Assembly: GCA_013821525.1 (NCBI GenBank)
Contig: JACDGR010000170.1
Coordinates: 1-7,144, forward strand
Source of the DNA: Actinomycetota bacterium
Lineage (GTDB): Bacteria; Actinomycetota; Thermoleophilia; Gaiellales; Gaiellaceae
DNA: 7,144 nucleotides
Reading direction: 5' to 3'
Below, piece by piece: positions 1 to 5,916 of the stretch. How positions within the stretch are numbered: the first letter of the stretch is position 1; every line of letters begins with the position of its first letter. Position numbers and translations under genes: made by a program. The notes under the pieces are model-generated. The model saw only the letters and a list, made by a program, of their open reading frames with translations, ran no database searches and was not told the origin of the DNA.

Positions 1-790
1 GCCGACCAAGCCGGAGCAGGGTGACCTGCTGATGGTGCTCTACGGCCGCAACTCGGAGTCGCCCGTTCCCGTGATCGCTGCGTCGTCGCCGGGCGACTGT
101 TTCTACGCGGCGATCGAGGCGGTGCGCGTCGCGCTCACCTATCGCACGCCCGTCTACCTGCTCTCGGACGCGTACCTCGCGAATGGCGCCGAGCCGTGGC
201 TGATCCCCGACGTCGAGGCGCTCGAGCCGATCGACGTCGAGTTCGCGCGGGTCGTCGAAGGCGAGACCTTCCTGCCGTACAAGCGGGATCCGGAGACGCT
301 CGCCCGGCCGTGGGCGATTCCCGGCACGCCGGGCCTCGAGCATCGGATCGGCGGGCTCGAGAAGGCAAACGAGACGGGTGCAATCTCCTACGACGCCGAT
401 AATCACGACCTGATGACGCAGCTGCGCGCGCAGAAGGTGGCGGGCATCGACGTGCCGCCGCTCGAGGTCGATCATCAGGAAGGTGCCGATGTGCTCGTGC
501 TGAGCTGGGGCGGTACCTACGGCCCGGTGCACGCGGGCGTGCGACGCGTGCGCGGGAACGGCGGCAAGGCCGCGCACGCGCATCTGCGCTGGCTGAACCC
601 CTTCCCGGCGAACCTGGGGGATGTGCTGCGCAGCTACGACCGCGTGCTGGTTCCGGAGATGAACCTCGGGCAGTTGCTGCAGCTGATTCGCGCGCGCTAT
701 CTCGTCGACGCCGTCGGCTACAACCGCGTCACCGGCAAGCCCTTCAAGGCCGGCGAGATCGCGGATGCGGTGGAGGCAATGCTGGCGTGA
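1..790 (+). CDS. korA: 2-oxoglutarate:ferredoxin oxidoreductase subunit alpha, 3' part (5' end outside window)
   Basis: This is the C-terminal part of the alpha subunit of 2-oxoglutarate:ferredoxin oxidoreductase, a cytoplasmic CoA-acylating decarboxylase that makes succinyl-CoA and reduces ferredoxin. The open frame runs in from base 2, so the ATG at 32 is internal. Visible hallmarks are PTKPEQGDL just before that ATG, then YRTPVYLLSDAYLANGAEPW in the pyrimidine-domain region. A C-terminal domain follows with LSWGGTYGPVHAGV, HLRWLNPFPANL, VPEMNLGQL and a GKPFKAGEI end. About 262 residues are visible. In actinobacteria KorA is usually a gamma-alpha fusion of about 600-650 residues, so more than half is probably missing upstream. 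The TGA stop overlaps the GTG start of the next ORF (GTGA at 787-790), and korB follows, which supports KOR over other 2-oxoacid:ferredoxin oxidoreductases. Substrate choice within the family is by resemblance only. The promoter lies outside the window. Confidence 0.93.
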   Translation, partial: PTKPEQGDLLMVLYGRNSESPVPVIAASSPGDCFYAAIEAVRVALTYRTPVYLLSDAYLANGAEPWLIPDVEALEPIDVEFARVVEGETFLPYKRDPETLARPWAIPGTPGLEHRIGGLEKANETGAISYDADNHDLMTQLRAQKVAGIDVPPLEVDHQEGADVLVLSWGGTYGPVHAGVRRVRGNGGKAAHAHLRWLNPFPANLGDVLRSYDRVLVPEMNLGQLLQLIRARYLVDAVGYNRVTGKPFKAGEIADAVEAMLA

Positions 791-981
791 GCCTCGGCTT
801 CTCGTTCAGTACGACCGCGAAGGGAGTCGTCTTCATCGAGCGTGACGGCAAGCGAGTGACGACGCTGCGCGCCGACCGCGCGCGGAGCTTCCTCGCGTCG
901 GCCCGCTCGACCGACCCGGAAGGGCAGCAGCAGCTGATGGCACGCGCAACCGGCAACTACAAGCGGGGAAATGAGAGATGA
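787..981 (+). CDS. Small hypothetical protein translationally coupled between korA and korB
   Basis: This 64-residue protein matches no family I can name. Its GTG start overlaps the korA stop (GTGA, 787-790) and its TGA stop overlaps the korB ATG (ATGA, 978-981), so it is probably translated by reinitiation and made along with both KOR subunits. The N-terminal half (GFSFS, then GVVFIERDGKRVTTL, residues 4-27) looks like short beta strands with a turn. Residues 28-54 look helical, and the tail GNYKRGNER is polar and basic. I count 12 Lys/Arg against 6 Asp/Glu. There is no cysteine, so it cannot be a ferredoxin-type delta subunit, and there is no membrane segment or signal peptide. Codons end mostly in G or C like the neighbours, which supports real coding. 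It could be an assembly or stability factor for the KOR complex, a small nucleic-acid-binding protein, or a passenger; the sequence does not decide. Confidence 0.8.
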   Translation: MSLGFSFSTTAKGVVFIERDGKRVTTLRADRARSFLASARSTDPEGQQQLMARATGNYKRGNER

Positions 982-1895
982 CGAGCGAACTGAAGCTGAC
1001 CGCCAAGGATTTCAAGTCCGATCAGGAAGTTCGCTGGTGCCCCGGCTGCGGTGACTACGCGATCCTCGCGGCGGTGCAGAGCTTCATGCCGGAGCTCGGT
1101 ATACCGAAGGAGAAGATCGTCTTCGTCTCGGGCATCGGTTGCGCCGCGCGCTTCCCGTACTACATGCAGACCTACGGGATGCACTCGATCCACGGTCGCG
1201 CGCCGGCGATCGCGACGGGCCTTGCGGTCTCGCGTCCCGACCTGAGCGTGTGGGTGATCAGCGGTGATGGCGATGCGTTGTCGATCGGGGGCAATCACCT
1301 GATCCACGCGCTGCGGCGCAACGTGAACATCAAGATCCTGATGCTCAACAACCAGATCTACGGGCTGACGAAGGGCCAGTACTCCCCCACGAGCGAGCAG
1401 GGCAAGGTGACGGGATCGACACCGATGGGCAGCGTCGATTACCCGTTCAACCCGCTTTCGGTCGCACTTGGCGCCGACGCAACGTTCGTCGCACGCGCCC
1501 TCGATACCGACAAGCCTGGGCTGACGAGCGTGCTGCGCCGCGCAGCGGCCCATCAGGGAACCGCGTTCGTCGAGATCTTCCAGAACTGCAACATCTACAA
1601 CGACGGCGCATTCGACTTCGTCCGCGACGAGAAAGAGAACCGTCTCTATCTCGAGCACGGCCAAGCGGCCGGCGAGACGGGGATCACGCACGACGAGACG
1701 GACTTCGCAACCGCGTTCGCGCTCTCACGGGTGACCTTTGCCACGCACGGCGTCGTCCCGCTCGGTGTGTTCCGGGACGTCGAGCGCGACAGCTATGACG
1801 AACTCGTCTCGGCGCAGCTCGCGAACGCGAAGGGGACCGGCGACCTCGCATCACTCCTCTCGGGCGGGGACACCTGGTCGATCCAGCGCGGCTAG
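978..1895 (+). CDS. korB: 2-oxoglutarate:ferredoxin oxidoreductase subunit beta
   Basis: The 305-residue beta subunit carries thiamine diphosphate and the 4Fe-4S cluster of the KOR complex. Cluster ligands are visible at C21 and C24 (WCPGCGDY), C55 (GIGCAARF) and C204 (QNCNIYND), the usual four-cysteine set. The thiamine diphosphate and magnesium site is the GDGDALSIGGNH stretch from residue 96 with LNNQIYGLTKGQYSPTS from 123. HSIHGRAPAIATGLA (69-83) is another strong family block. Length and order match actinobacterial KorB, and no key residue is missing. The ATG at 978 lies in ATGA with the stop of the small upstream ORF, and a purine-rich GAGAG precedes it, supporting this start and translational coupling. 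With KorA it converts 2-oxoglutarate to succinyl-CoA with ferredoxin as electron acceptor, in place of or beside 2-oxoglutarate dehydrogenase. No separate ferredoxin gene is visible here. The gene ends 11 bases before a convergent gene. Confidence 0.95.
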   Translation: MTSELKLTAKDFKSDQEVRWCPGCGDYAILAAVQSFMPELGIPKEKIVFVSGIGCAARFPYYMQTYGMHSIHGRAPAIATGLAVSRPDLSVWVISGDGDALSIGGNHLIHALRRNVNIKILMLNNQIYGLTKGQYSPTSEQGKVTGSTPMGSVDYPFNPLSVALGADATFVARALDTDKPGLTSVLRRAAAHQGTAFVEIFQNCNIYNDGAFDFVRDEKENRLYLEHGQAAGETGITHDETDFATAFALSRVTFATHGVVPLGVFRDVERDSYDELVSAQLANAKGTGDLASLLSGGDTWSIQRG

Positions 1896-1906
1896 CTCAA
1901 CCCTCG

Positions 1907-2986
1907 TCAGCCGGCCGTGATCGACCCCAGCATCCCGTGCTGCTCCTGCGACGGTCCGGCGAGGAAGTACAGCGTGTTCGTCGGCCCGGCAGCTGAACCG
2001 TTGCCGAAGGCGATCGCCCACAGCCCTTCGAGCTCGATCGGCGCTCCGTCGGCATGGCGTAGCTGGCCCTTGTAGACCCACGTCGCGCCGCGCTTCGTGT
2101 AGGCGCTGATGCGGCCGTTGCCGAAGTTCCCGACGAGCAGGTCGCCGCCGAAGACGGAGAAGTCCGCCGGCGCGAGGGCGAGACCCCACGGCGCGTTCAG
2201 CGGCGCGTTCTTCTTGCCGCTGTTGACGACGCGCGCGACCAGCTGGCCGTCGGGCGTGAACTCGTCCACGTAGGCCTGGCCCGGGACTGCGACATCGTCC
2301 TTGGCCGCGGCGTCCTGCTTTGCGTACGTGACGACGATGTTGCCGCCGAGCGCCTGGATCCCGAACGGCGCGTAGCCTTTTGGCACCTTCGCATCCGTGA
2401 ACGCGCCCGGCAGCGCCAGCGGCTTGAACCCGGCGTCGAACACATCGACGTGCGCGTTGTGGAAGTCCGTCGCATAGAGCCTGTCGGAGGCGGTGGCAAG
2501 TCCCTTGTAGATCGCGCCGGCAGCTGAGCGGTCGGCGCCGACGATCGCCGTCGTGCCGTTGACCGTCGGGCTCCAGCCGAGGATCGTGCCGGCCTCCGTT
2601 GCGAAGAGGAAGCGCGCTGCGCCGCTCTTGCCGTTCTGGCTCACCACGAAGTCGGCGGCGTTACCGTTGAACACGGTGCCTGTCGGACCCCCTGCGACCG
2701 TGACGGTCAATGCGGCCTTGGTGCCCGCTCCGTTGTAGAGCGTCGAGGTGCTCGTGCCGTTGTTCGACGTCCACCAAGGCGTCGTCGGGCCGGCGCTCAG
2801 CCCCCAGCCGTTGACGAGCGAGACATCCGTGGCCGCCGCCGGTGTGGCGGCGCCATCGGAGACGAGCGCGTGCACGGAATAGATGTCTGCCGTACTGCGT
2901 CCGCTGGCCACTCCGGCGACCGCGAACGCGATGACGGCAATCGATGCGACAACGACGACAAGCGGCTTGCGGCGGCTTCCCGACAT
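1907..2986 (-). CDS. Secreted TIGR03118 family protein (beta-propeller-like), function unknown
   Basis: This is a 359-residue exported protein. Residues 1-30 form a Sec-type signal: basic SRRK (4-7), hydrophobic core 9-24, and small residues near VAS for cleavage. The mature part carries the block pattern I associate with TIGR03118: DVSLVNGWGLS, SNNGTSTSTLYNG, a PTGTVFNG block, ATEAGTILGWSPTVN, YATDFHNAHVDVFD, APFGIQ, VTYAKQDAAAKDD, NAPWGLALAP, GGDLLVGNFGNGRI and LEGLWAIAFGNG. These repeating Trp-Gly and Gly-Asn blocks suggest a six- or seven-bladed propeller, but no catalytic role is established for the family. I see no PEP-CTERM or LPXTG anchor; the C-terminus is SITAG. The frame is open up to 3127, but ATG 2984-2986 is chosen because a GGAGGGAG site precedes it by 7 bases and the signal peptide starts there; the longer version would run into the desaturase gene. 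It lies 83 bases after the same-strand desaturase. Confidence 0.85.
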   Translation of the reverse strand: MSGSRRKPLVVVVASIAVIAFAVAGVASGRSTADIYSVHALVSDGAATPAAATDVSLVNGWGLSAGPTTPWWTSNNGTSTSTLYNGAGTKAALTVTVAGGPTGTVFNGNAADFVVSQNGKSGAARFLFATEAGTILGWSPTVNGTTAIVGADRSAAGAIYKGLATASDRLYATDFHNAHVDVFDAGFKPLALPGAFTDAKVPKGYAPFGIQALGGNIVVTYAKQDAAAKDDVAVPGQAYVDEFTPDGQLVARVVNSGKKNAPLNAPWGLALAPADFSVFGGDLLVGNFGNGRISAYTKRGATWVYKGQLRHADGAPIELEGLWAIAFGNGSAAGPTNTLYFLAGPSQEQHGMLGSITAG

Positions 2987-2993
2987 GAGACGG

Positions 2994-3001
2994 CTCCCTC
3001 C
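2994..3001 (-). promoter_or_regulatory. Strong Shine-Dalgarno site of the TIGR03118 gene
   Basis: Read on the minus strand this is GGAGGGAG, with 7 bases between it and the ATG at 2984-2986. It is the clearest ribosome binding site in the window and fixes the start of the secreted protein at 2986 rather than at an earlier in-frame codon. It also suggests that this gene has its own efficient translation start even if it is co-transcribed with the desaturase. Confidence 0.8.
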
Positions 3002-3069
3002 GAGGAATGTGCGGACAGGAGGAGATACGCAGCTGCCGCGCATCCGGATTTCTCGGTGAGTGAGTTGGG

Positions 3070-4041
3070 CTACGCGGCGAGCGACTTCGACGCCTGGCGC
3101 TCGCGCGGGATCCGCACGACCTTCCACGCGAGCCCGAGCTTCTCGAGCCCGGTGATCACCCAGCCGCCCGGATCCATCGCGGCCTCGAGCCTCTTCATGC
3201 CGTGAAACGCCGAGGTGGGGAACGCATGGTGGTTGTTGTGCCAGCTCTCACCGAACGAGATCAGGCTCAGCAGCCACACGTTCCGCGACTCGTCGGCCGA
3301 CTTGAAGTTCCGGCGGCCCCAGAAGTGGCAGATCGAGTTGATCGAGAACGTCACGTGGTGGAGCAGGAAGATCCGGATCGCACCGCCCCACAAGACGCCG
3401 GTCAGCGCGCCGCGCCAGTTGCCGACGAGGAAGTAGCCAATCAGGCCGGGCACGATCAGCGAGATCGCGAGCCACACGCCGAACAGCTTGTGGATGATCC
3501 GCAGGCCGCGCTCTGCGAGCAGGTCCGGTACGTACTTCTGGATCTCCGCGCGACCTTCGGCGACGAACAGCCAGCCGACGTGCGCGTGGAACAGATTCTT
3601 CAGCGCTGCGAAGAAGCCCTCGCCTTCCATCAGGTGCGGGCTGTGCGGGTCGCCGTGCTGATCTGAGAACTGATGATGCTTCCGGTGGTCGGCGACCCAC
3701 GCGAGGATCGGCCCTTCGACCGCCATCGACCCGAGGATCGCGAACGTGTACCGCACCCATTTCTTCGTCGCGAAGGCGCGATGCGTGAAGAGACGGTGGT
3801 AGCCGACCGTGATCCCGACGCCCGTCAGCAGGTATCCGACGACCAGCAGCACGACGTCGTGCGGGTGGAAATACGAGCCCCAGAGCAGTGCCATCGCGAC
3901 CACCAGGCCGACAAGGGGGCCGACGATTCCGACGAAGTTCGCGATCTTATGTGTCCGGCTCACAGGGGAAAGGTAGCTCGTGAGCTGGCTGGGTGACTCG
4001 GCGACAAAAGATTCGGCTCCTCGCCTGCGCGGTACGGCCAC
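3070..4041 (-). CDS. Acyl-CoA/fatty-acid desaturase, membrane di-iron (delta-9 type)
   Basis: An integral membrane desaturase that introduces a double bond into acyl chains using O2 and reduced electron carrier. All three histidine boxes of the di-iron centre are present: HRLFTH (82-87), HRKHH (119-123) and HNNHH (268-272). WVADHRKHHQFSD, DPHSPH and SFGESWHNNHHAFPTSA are typical of bacterial acyl-CoA delta-9 desaturases. Hydrophobic segments lie at about 35-55, 62-80, 98-116, 186-207 and 212-228. The start is uncertain. GTG 4041 has a GAGG 7 bases upstream. GTG 3963 would give the shorter N-terminus MSRTHKIANF, closer to that of many relatives; it has no Shine-Dalgarno but a TACCTT -10-like hexamer 6 bases before it, as in a leaderless mRNA. 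Residues 1-26 have more A/T-ending codons than the rest. No cytochrome b5 domain is fused, and the redox partner is not in the window. It is divergent from the GH13 gene. Confidence 0.92.
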   Translation of the reverse strand: MAVPRRRGAESFVAESPSQLTSYLSPVSRTHKIANFVGIVGPLVGLVVAMALLWGSYFHPHDVVLLVVGYLLTGVGITVGYHRLFTHRAFATKKWVRYTFAILGSMAVEGPILAWVADHRKHHQFSDQHGDPHSPHLMEGEGFFAALKNLFHAHVGWLFVAEGRAEIQKYVPDLLAERGLRIIHKLFGVWLAISLIVPGLIGYFLVGNWRGALTGVLWGGAIRIFLLHHVTFSINSICHFWGRRNFKSADESRNVWLLSLISFGESWHNNHHAFPTSAFHGMKRLEAAMDPGGWVITGLEKLGLAWKVVRIPRERQASKSLAA

Positions 4042-4050
4042 GGCGTGGCC
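4036..4050. repeat. Perfect 15-bp palindrome between divergent desaturase and GH13 genes
   Basis: GGCCACG and CGTGGCC flank a single central G, giving a perfect 7+1+7 inverted repeat. The half-site GCGTGGC recurs at 4074-4080, 31 bases further on, inside a weaker dyad (GCCA-4-TGGC, 4069-4080). The element lies upstream of the GH13 ATG (4125) and either covers the longer desaturase start (GTG 4039-4041) or lies about 75 bases upstream of the shorter one (3963). It could be an operator read by a regulator of either gene. In GC-rich DNA a chance palindrome of this size is not excluded, and no regulator gene is adjacent. Confidence 0.4.
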
Positions 4051-4124
4051 TCTTTCCCAGCCTTTCTCGCCAAGCGTGGCGCAAACATCGGCGAACCTGT
4101 CGGGACACGTACGGTGGTCGTCCG

Positions 4125-5462
4125 ATGACCGTCATCTACCAGGCCTACGTCCGTTCCTTCGCGGACTCGGACGGCGACGGGGTCGGCGACCTGCCGGGCC
4201 TCCGCTCGAGGCTCGACCATCTGCAGTGGCTCGGCGTCAACGTGCTCTGGCTCAGCCCGACTTTTCCGACGCCGAACGTCGACTGGGGCTACGACGTCTC
4301 CCACTATCACGCGGTCAATCCGGAATACGGCGAGCTCGCCGACCTCGACGGGGTGATCGCTGATGCGCGTGAGCGCGGCATCGACGTGTGGCTCGACCTC
4401 GTTCCGAACCACACCTCCGACAAGCACGACTGGTTCACCGACCGCCCCGAGTACTACGTCTGGTCGCCCGAGATCCCGAACGACTGGGAGTCGGTGTTCA
4501 CCGAAGGGCCAGCCTGGCACTTCGACTCTCGCCGTGGCGCCTACTACATGCACCAGTTCGCACCACAGCAGCCCGATCTCGACTGGTGGAACCCGGATGT
4601 ACGCCACGAGTTCGAGCGCATCCTGCGCTTCTGGTTCGACCGCGGCGTTGCCGGTCTGCGGATCGACGTCGCGCACGCGCTCGTCAAAGATCGCGAGCTG
4701 CGCGACGGCGTCGAGCACATGCGGGAGCGGCCCGAGGTGCACGACGTCTACGCGCGCTGGCAGGAGATCGCAAAGGAGTACGAACCGAAGCGCATGATGA
4801 TGGGCGAGACGGTTGTCGCGCTCGAGAAGCTCTTCGCGTACTGGCAGCACCTGGACCTGCCGCAGAACCACGAGATCTGCAAATCGAACTTCGAGCTCGA
4901 CGAGCTGAGGCCGATCGTCGAAGAGGTCGAGCGGCGGGTCCCCGACAAGACACCCGTTTGGTTCGGCTCGAACCACGACCACTCCCGTCTTGCAACGCGC
5001 TGGGCGCAGGGCGACGAGCGCAAGGCGCGCGCCGCGCTCTTCATGCTGCTCACGCTGCGCGGCTACGTGATCCTCTACCAGGGCGACGAGATCGCGCTCA
5101 CCGACGGCGATGTGCCGGAGGATTGCGTGCTCGACATCGCAACGCCCGGCCGCGATCCAAGTCGCACCCCGCTGCCATGGACGGCGGCGGGTGAAGAGTG
5201 GGTCGACCCCTGGCTGCCACTCACGGATACGGCGCGGAACGTCGAGGAGCAGCGCGCCGATCCCGAGAGCACCCTCCATTACGTCCGCGACCTGATCGCG
5301 CGGCGGAAGGCATTCGTCAACGAGCCCTACCGGACGCTGCCGAGCGCAACGGGTGTCTGGGCCTACGCGCGCGGTGCGACGACTTGCGTGCTGAACATGA
5401 CCGGCGTCGTCGTCGACCACGAAGGACACACCCTGCAGCCATGGCAGGGCCTGATCCTCTAG
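4125..5462 (+). CDS. GH13 family glycosidase, probable alpha-glucosidase (compact form)
   Basis: A 445-residue alpha-amylase superfamily (GH13) enzyme of the retaining alpha-glycosidase type, probably cleaving alpha-1,4- or alpha-1,6-linked glucose from oligosaccharides in the cytoplasm, since no signal peptide is seen. Motifs in order: calcium loop DSDGDGVGD (14-22), region I DLVPNH (91-96), region II GLRIDVAH with nucleophile D181, region III MGET with acid/base E228, region IV SNHDHSR with D285, then GRDPSRTPLPW (342-352). The run IDVAHALVKD and the RTP-x-x-W motif point to the alpha-glucosidase/trehalose-synthase side of GH13, possibly GH13_30. It is short compared with roughly 530-560 residues for oligo-1,6-glucosidases, with a reduced domain B and only about 160 residues after D285, so the C-terminal beta domain is small. 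The ATG at 4125 is chosen because MTVIYQAYVRSF is the family N-terminus, and GGTGG lies 7 bases upstream. The longer frame from 3993 is rejected. No sugar transporter is nearby. Confidence 0.9.
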   Translation: MTVIYQAYVRSFADSDGDGVGDLPGLRSRLDHLQWLGVNVLWLSPTFPTPNVDWGYDVSHYHAVNPEYGELADLDGVIADARERGIDVWLDLVPNHTSDKHDWFTDRPEYYVWSPEIPNDWESVFTEGPAWHFDSRRGAYYMHQFAPQQPDLDWWNPDVRHEFERILRFWFDRGVAGLRIDVAHALVKDRELRDGVEHMRERPEVHDVYARWQEIAKEYEPKRMMMGETVVALEKLFAYWQHLDLPQNHEICKSNFELDELRPIVEEVERRVPDKTPVWFGSNHDHSRLATRWAQGDERKARAALFMLLTLRGYVILYQGDEIALTDGDVPEDCVLDIATPGRDPSRTPLPWTAAGEEWVDPWLPLTDTARNVEEQRADPESTLHYVRDLIARRKAFVNEPYRTLPSATGVWAYARGATTCVLNMTGVVVDHEGHTLQPWQGLIL

Positions 5463-5824
5463 CGACCTTCGAGCTGTCGCTCGCAGCGTCCCGCGGTCGT
5501 CTTCGACACATTTGACGGCCTCGCGGGGTTCCAGCGCCGAACCGTGTCGAAGACCAATTCGTATGGTCGTGTACCTCGTGCCACGGTGTGCGACACGGTG
5601 AGACCGGCTGCACGCGCGTCGGCCACGAGGCGGTCGGCGAGCACGGCGCCGACGCCGCGGTGGCGCCAGCCGTCTGCGACCGCAACCGTGATCTCGGCCC
5701 GCGCGCCGTCGCGCATCAGTCGTCCAATGCCAACTTCGACGCCGCCCACGAGCGCCACGAGCGCATGGTGGTCGCTGTTTCGCAGCGGCCGAACGGTGAT
5801 GCCTTTGCTGTATTCCGTCCACAC
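5459..5824 (-). CDS. GNAT-like N-acetyltransferase, short, possibly internally deleted
   Basis: This 121-residue protein resembles the GNAT acetyl-CoA-dependent N-acetyltransferase fold. GITVRPLRNSD (8-18) looks like strand 1, HHALVALVGGVEVGIGRL strands 2-3, ARAEITVAV strand 4, and GWRHRGVGAVLADRLVADARAAGLT contains the acetyl-CoA pyrophosphate loop R-x-x-G-x-G. Strand 1 is followed almost at once by the strand-2 region, so the helices alpha1-alpha2 that usually shape the acceptor site (about 30-45 residues) seem absent. It may therefore be a decayed or minimal form. The start is GTG 5822-5824. No Shine-Dalgarno is evident, and an in-frame stop at 5879-5881 limits any extension. The C-terminal tail after residue 90 is not typical of GNATs. 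The stop interlocks with the convergent GH13 stop in CTAG at 5459-5462. No acceptor substrate can be assigned. Confidence 0.6.
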   Translation of the reverse strand: MWTEYSKGITVRPLRNSDHHALVALVGGVEVGIGRLMRDGARAEITVAVADGWRHRGVGAVLADRLVADARAAGLTVSHTVARGTRPYELVFDTVRRWNPARPSNVSKTTAGRCERQLEGR

Positions 5825-5845
5825 GGGAGCAAGGATGCGCGCTGC

Positions 5846-5876
5846 ATGGCCCGTCCGCGTCGGCCCGACGGGCCAT
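5846..5876. repeat. 10-bp perfect inverted repeat, first unit of a repeat array upstream of the hydrolase-LuxR gene
   Basis: ATGGCCCGTC (5846-5855) is the exact reverse complement of GACGGGCCAT (5867-5876), with an 11-base loop. The right arm overlaps a second tighter palindrome, GGCCCG-A-CGGGCC (5862-5874). The DNA lies in the 92-base gap between the minus-strand GNAT-like gene and the plus-strand hydrolase-LuxR gene. It could act as DNA (operator) or as an RNA hairpin. There is no trailing T-run, so it is unlikely to be a standard intrinsic terminator. Confidence 0.55.
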
Positions 5877-5886
5877 CTTCACCACA

Positions 5887-5902
5887 TGGCCCGACCGGGC
5901 CA
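5887..5902. repeat. 16-bp palindrome adjacent to a -10-like hexamer of the hydrolase-LuxR gene
   Basis: TGGCCCG-AC-CGGGCCA is a perfect 7+2+7 inverted repeat. With the preceding base its left arm, ATGGCCCGAC, repeats the ATGGCCCGTC at 5846 with one change, exactly 40 bases away. It ends one base before TACCCT (5904-5909), so it would fill the spacer of the putative promoter. That is a usual position for an operator, perhaps read by the HTH domain encoded just downstream (inference). Confidence 0.5.
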
Positions 5903-5903
5903 C

Positions 5904-5909
5904 TACCCT
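5904..5909 (+). promoter_or_regulatory. Possible -10 element of the hydrolase-LuxR gene (leaderless-type)
   Basis: TACCCT fits the TAnnnT core of actinobacterial -10 elements and lies 7 bases before the ATG at 5917, the spacing expected of a leaderless transcript. No convincing Shine-Dalgarno is present between them, which fits that reading. I do not see a good -35 hexamer at 16-19 bases upstream; that zone is taken by the palindrome. This is a weak motif call. Confidence 0.3.
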
Positions 5910-5916
5910 CTCGTGG

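Noticed and set aside
957..1691. Minus-strand open frame of 244 codons opposite korB
   Set aside because: It has no recognisable motif, is fully antisense to korB and reads as a compositional shadow.
1889..1913. Possible bidirectional terminator between korB and the TIGR03118 gene (CGGCT...AGCCG)
   Set aside because: The stem is only 5 bp with a 15-base loop and no T-run on either strand, so there is not enough support.
2987..3127. 47-codon N-terminal extension of the TIGR03118 protein
   Set aside because: It would overlap the end of the desaturase gene and bury the signal peptide internally. The strong GGAGGGAG site sits in front of ATG 2986.
3993..4124. 44-codon N-terminal extension of the GH13 protein
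   Set aside because: It is Arg-rich and unlike family N-termini, and it overlaps the divergent desaturase start. MTVIYQAYVRSF at 4125 matches the normal family start.
3960..5903. Long minus-strand open frame of 647 codons opposite the GH13 gene
   Set aside because: It is antisense to a clear GH13 gene with all catalytic motifs. The translation is Arg/Val/Asp-rich without domain motifs, the usual mirror frame in GC-rich DNA.
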